Positions 6,014 through 8,218 of a stretch of 8,218 nt of DNA are shown piece after piece; positions within the stretch are counted from its first letter, which is position 1; each line of letters opens with the position of its first letter. Made by a program: the position numbers and the translations under genes. The notes beneath the pieces are model-generated. The model had not been told where the DNA came from. It searched no databases and saw only the letters and a program-made list of their open reading frames with translations. Where the stretch lies: NCBI GenBank assembly GCA_003552365.1, contig PUKR01000191.1:1-8218 (forward strand), read 5' to 3'. Origin of the DNA: Syntrophomonadaceae bacterium. GTDB taxonomy: Bacteria > Bacillota > Dethiobacteria > DTU022.

Positions 6014-6709
6014 TTGGCAACAAAAATTCTGGTAGTTGATGACGAAAGGCCAATTGTTGAAATATTGCAATATAACCTTGAAAAAGAAGGGTATCATGTT
6101 ATTACTGCATTTGATGGAGAAGAAGCCCTTAATAAAGTGGAAACTGAATCTCCAAATTTAATTGTCCTGGATATTATGCTGCCTAAAAAGGATGGCTTTG
6201 CCGTTTGCCGTGAAATACGCTCAAGCTTTGATATCCCAATTATCATGTTAACAGCAAAAGAAATGGAAATGGATAAAGTCCTGGGGCTGGAATTGGGCGC
6301 TGATGATTATGTGACAAAGCCGTTTAGCGCCCGCGAAGTTACCGCTCGCATAAAAGCGCTCCTCCGGCGCATTAAAGCAGAGGATGGTATGGGAGCCGCG
6401 GAAGACAGCAGGCTGGAAGAGGGGCCTATTCTTGTAGACCAAAATGAAGTACAGGTTTATAATCTAGGTAAACCTGTGGAGCTAACTTTACGTGAATATA
6501 ACTTGCTGGTTTATTTAATGAAAAAACCTGGTTTTGTTTACAGTCGGGGGCAGCTATTAAACCAGGTGTGGGGATACGATTATATCGGTGACGAAAGAAC
6601 TGTAGATGTCACGGTAAGAAGGCTGCGTGAAAAATTGGAAGAAGATCCGGCCAAACCCGACTATATCCAGACTAAGAGGGGTGTCGGCTATTATTTTAGG
6701 CCGCGTTAA
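6014..6709 (+). CDS. walR: OmpR/PhoB-family response regulator, WalR-like
   Basis: A cytoplasmic DNA-binding response regulator of 231 residues, the normal family length. The receiver domain (about 3-118) has the acidic pair D9-D10, the phosphoacceptor D53 (VLDIMLP), T80, and K102 in VTKPF. T101 next to it matches the position reported as a PrkC phosphorylation site in Bacillus subtilis WalR; that parallel is from knowledge of the family. A winged-helix domain (about 138-230) carries VWGYDYIGDERTVDVTVRRLREKLE-type recognition-helix sequence (185-209) and ends GVGYYF, very like WalR. WalRK controls cell-wall hydrolase genes and envelope homeostasis in Firmicutes. The start is TTG with GGGGTGA upstream. 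The partner kinase overlaps the 3' end. PhoP-type regulators look similar; the WalR name rests on the recognition helix, the kinase type, and the location near dnaB. Confidence 0.85.
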   Translation: MATKILVVDDERPIVEILQYNLEKEGYHVITAFDGEEALNKVETESPNLIVLDIMLPKKDGFAVCREIRSSFDIPIIMLTAKEMEMDKVLGLELGADDYVTKPFSAREVTARIKALLRRIKAEDGMGAAEDSRLEEGPILVDQNEVQVYNLGKPVELTLREYNLLVYLMKKPGFVYSRGQLLNQVWGYDYIGDERTVDVTVRRLREKLEEDPAKPDYIQTKRGVGYYFRPR

Positions 6710-8218
6710 GTTATTTAATAGTCTTCAATGGAAAATCATTTTCATATATTTGATGCTAATTCTTATTGCCCTGCAATTAATCAGCGTTTACCTGGTCCAA
6801 TCCCTGGAACAGTATTACCTTCGTAATTACAAGGAGAGCCTTGAAAATCAGGCCCGGTTGCTCTCTGCTTTTATGGAACCCGGATTTGGCGGTGAAAGTG
6901 AAGATTGGGCTGAGGATACTGTTCGCCTGGCCCGGGAATTCGGTGACTTGCATGATATGGAAATCAAGGTGTTGGATAGCTATGCGCAAATTATTGAAAC
7001 TTCCGGCAGCCAGGCGCTTGTTGGAAGACGCTTGCTCAGGGACGAAATAACCCGGGCCATGGCGGGACATTTAAGCGACAATGTCCGCTACGATCCAATT
7101 AAAGAGGAAAGACGTTATTACATGGCTTACCCGATTCAACAGGATCAAAATACCCAGGGTGTAATTTACTTAAGCGGGTCGTTGAAATCTGTTGACGATA
7201 CCCTTAGCGAAGTTAAAACAATATTGCTAACCGGCGTTGGCCTGGTATTAGCGGTTAGTTTTTTCCTTGGAGTAATTTTGACCAGGACAATCACAGTGCC
7301 TATCAAAGAAGTTACCAACCAGGCCAACTCGATGGCACAGGGGGATTTTAACAGGAAGATTAATGTACAGGCTTCTGATGAAATTGGTCGCCTCGGGGAA
7401 ACATTTAATTACCTGGCCCAGAGGTTGAGCTATACTATTGATGAAATGTCACTGGAAAAAAGTAAGGTTGAGGCGATTATTAATAATATGAGCGAAGGCA
7501 TCGTTGCCTTAAATGGCAAGGGACACTTAATTCAAATGAACCCTTCGGCCCGAAAGTTGATTAAAAATTTAAAGTTAAGGATTCCCGTCTTAAACAGGTC
7601 TGGTTTTAACCTGCTTAGAAGTTTAATCGGCGCCGAAGCTACCCGCCAGTTTGTCCGAAATCAAAAACCGATGACTGCGGAGATTTCAAGCCATGACCCT
7701 GAATATACCATGCAGGTTAAAATTGCCCCATTTAAGGTTGACAAAGGTAAGCTTGATGGAACGCTGATCGTCCTTCATGATGTTACCAGGGAAAGAGAAC
7801 TGACCAGGCGCCAGGAAGAATTTGTGGCCGATGTATCACATGAACTCAGAACACCACTGGCTACTGTTAAAAGTTATGTAGAAACTCTGCTGGATGGTGC
7901 CGCGGAGGACGAAGAAGTTAGAAACCGTTTCCTCAAGGTCCTTTCTAAGGAAACCGAGCGAATGGTTAGCATGGTAAAGGATTTACTGGTACTGTCTCAA
8001 ATGGACTCAAACAGGGTTGACTGGCAGAAAGACGAAGCGAACGTCAGAAATTTAGCCATAGAGGCAGTAGAACAAGCTAAACAAAAATTAAGCGTTGATT
8101 TGCCCCGCATTGATCTAGATATCCCCGAGAAATTCCCTTTGGTAAGTGTGGACAGGGACAAAGTCATGCGCGTTTTTACTAATCTATTAAATAATGCTTT
8201 AAAATATACTCCCCCTTC
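6681..8218 (+). CDS. walK: Sensor histidine kinase, WalK-like, 3' end beyond the window
   Basis: A membrane sensor kinase; 512 complete codons are visible. Domains in order: TM1 (about 19-38, IIFIYLMLILIALQLISVYL), an extracellular sensor region (about 40-180), TM2 (about 181-201), HAMP (about 202-254), PAS (about 260-370, starting VEAIINNMSEGIVALNGKG), HisKA with phosphoacceptor H387 in FVADVSHELRTPLATVKSY (381-399), and the start of the ATPase domain with the N-box NLLNNALKYTP (501-511). The rest of the ATPase domain lies outside the window. The two-TM, HAMP, PAS plan and the QWKIIFIY start are typical of WalK. The only reasonable start is GTG 6681, which overlaps walR by 29 bases. Its AGAGGG is too close, so translation probably depends on coupling to walR. 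H387 should phosphorylate WalR D53. Confidence 0.87.
   Translation, partial: MSAIILGRVKLFNSLQWKIIFIYLMLILIALQLISVYLVQSLEQYYLRNYKESLENQARLLSAFMEPGFGGESEDWAEDTVRLAREFGDLHDMEIKVLDSYAQIIETSGSQALVGRRLLRDEITRAMAGHLSDNVRYDPIKEERRYYMAYPIQQDQNTQGVIYLSGSLKSVDDTLSEVKTILLTGVGLVLAVSFFLGVILTRTITVPIKEVTNQANSMAQGDFNRKINVQASDEIGRLGETFNYLAQRLSYTIDEMSLEKSKVEAIINNMSEGIVALNGKGHLIQMNPSARKLIKNLKLRIPVLNRSGFNLLRSLIGAEATRQFVRNQKPMTAEISSHDPEYTMQVKIAPFKVDKGKLDGTLIVLHDVTRERELTRRQEEFVADVSHELRTPLATVKSYVETLLDGAAEDEEVRNRFLKVLSKETERMVSMVKDLLVLSQMDSNRVDWQKDEANVRNLAIEAVEQAKQKLSVDLPRIDLDIPEKFPLVSVDRDKVMRVFTNLLNNALKYTPP

Noticed and set aside
6777..7070. Open frames on both strands at the start of the kinase region
   Set aside because: The third frame encodes a continuous WalK-like kinase with TM, HAMP, PAS and HisKA domains, which explains this stretch.

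Overview
The window reads as a conserved housekeeping region of a Gram-positive, probably spore-forming bacterium of the Clostridia. A member of the Peptococcaceae/Desulfotomaculum-Pelotomaculum-like groups is my best guess; this is inferred from gene order and protein style, not from a search. Supporting signs are strong AAAGGAGG-type ribosome binding sites, GTG and TTG starts, an SSB-S18 pair followed by L9-DnaB, a G5/M23 peptidase, and a WalR/WalK-type two-component system close to dnaB. All genes are on the + strand, and I see no mobile elements, CRISPR arrays or RNA genes.

Layout. Positions 1-363 are the 3' part of ssb, then rpsR (382-612), closed by a clear intrinsic terminator (640-673). 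This is the end of the usual rpsF-ssb-rpsR unit. A second unit follows: rplI (794-1240), dnaB (1272-2618) and, 8 bases later, an uncharacterised FAD-dependent dehydrogenase of the COG2509 type (2627-4018). A 169-base gap holds a near-perfect palindrome and a Spo0A-box-like sequence. It precedes a membrane-anchored G5-domain/M23 metallopeptidase (4188-5720). A 293-base gap with a candidate extended -10 promoter and a widely spaced inverted repeat leads to the response regulator walR (TTG start, 6014-6709) and the overlapping histidine kinase walK (6681 to the window edge, lacking its 3' end).

How the genes fit together. The first half serves replication and translation: single-strand DNA binding, the replicative helicase, and two ribosomal proteins. 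The second half serves the cell envelope: a cell-wall hydrolase sits directly upstream of the two-component system that, in Bacillus and Staphylococcus, controls cell-wall hydrolases. The FAD protein between them has no assigned role and is the least understood gene here.

I see no clear evidence of a new biological system. The points most worth a second look are the cysteine-rich FAD protein, the leader of the M23 gene (possible alternative pairing over its ribosome binding site, plus the 0A-like box), and the inverted repeat in the walR leader.
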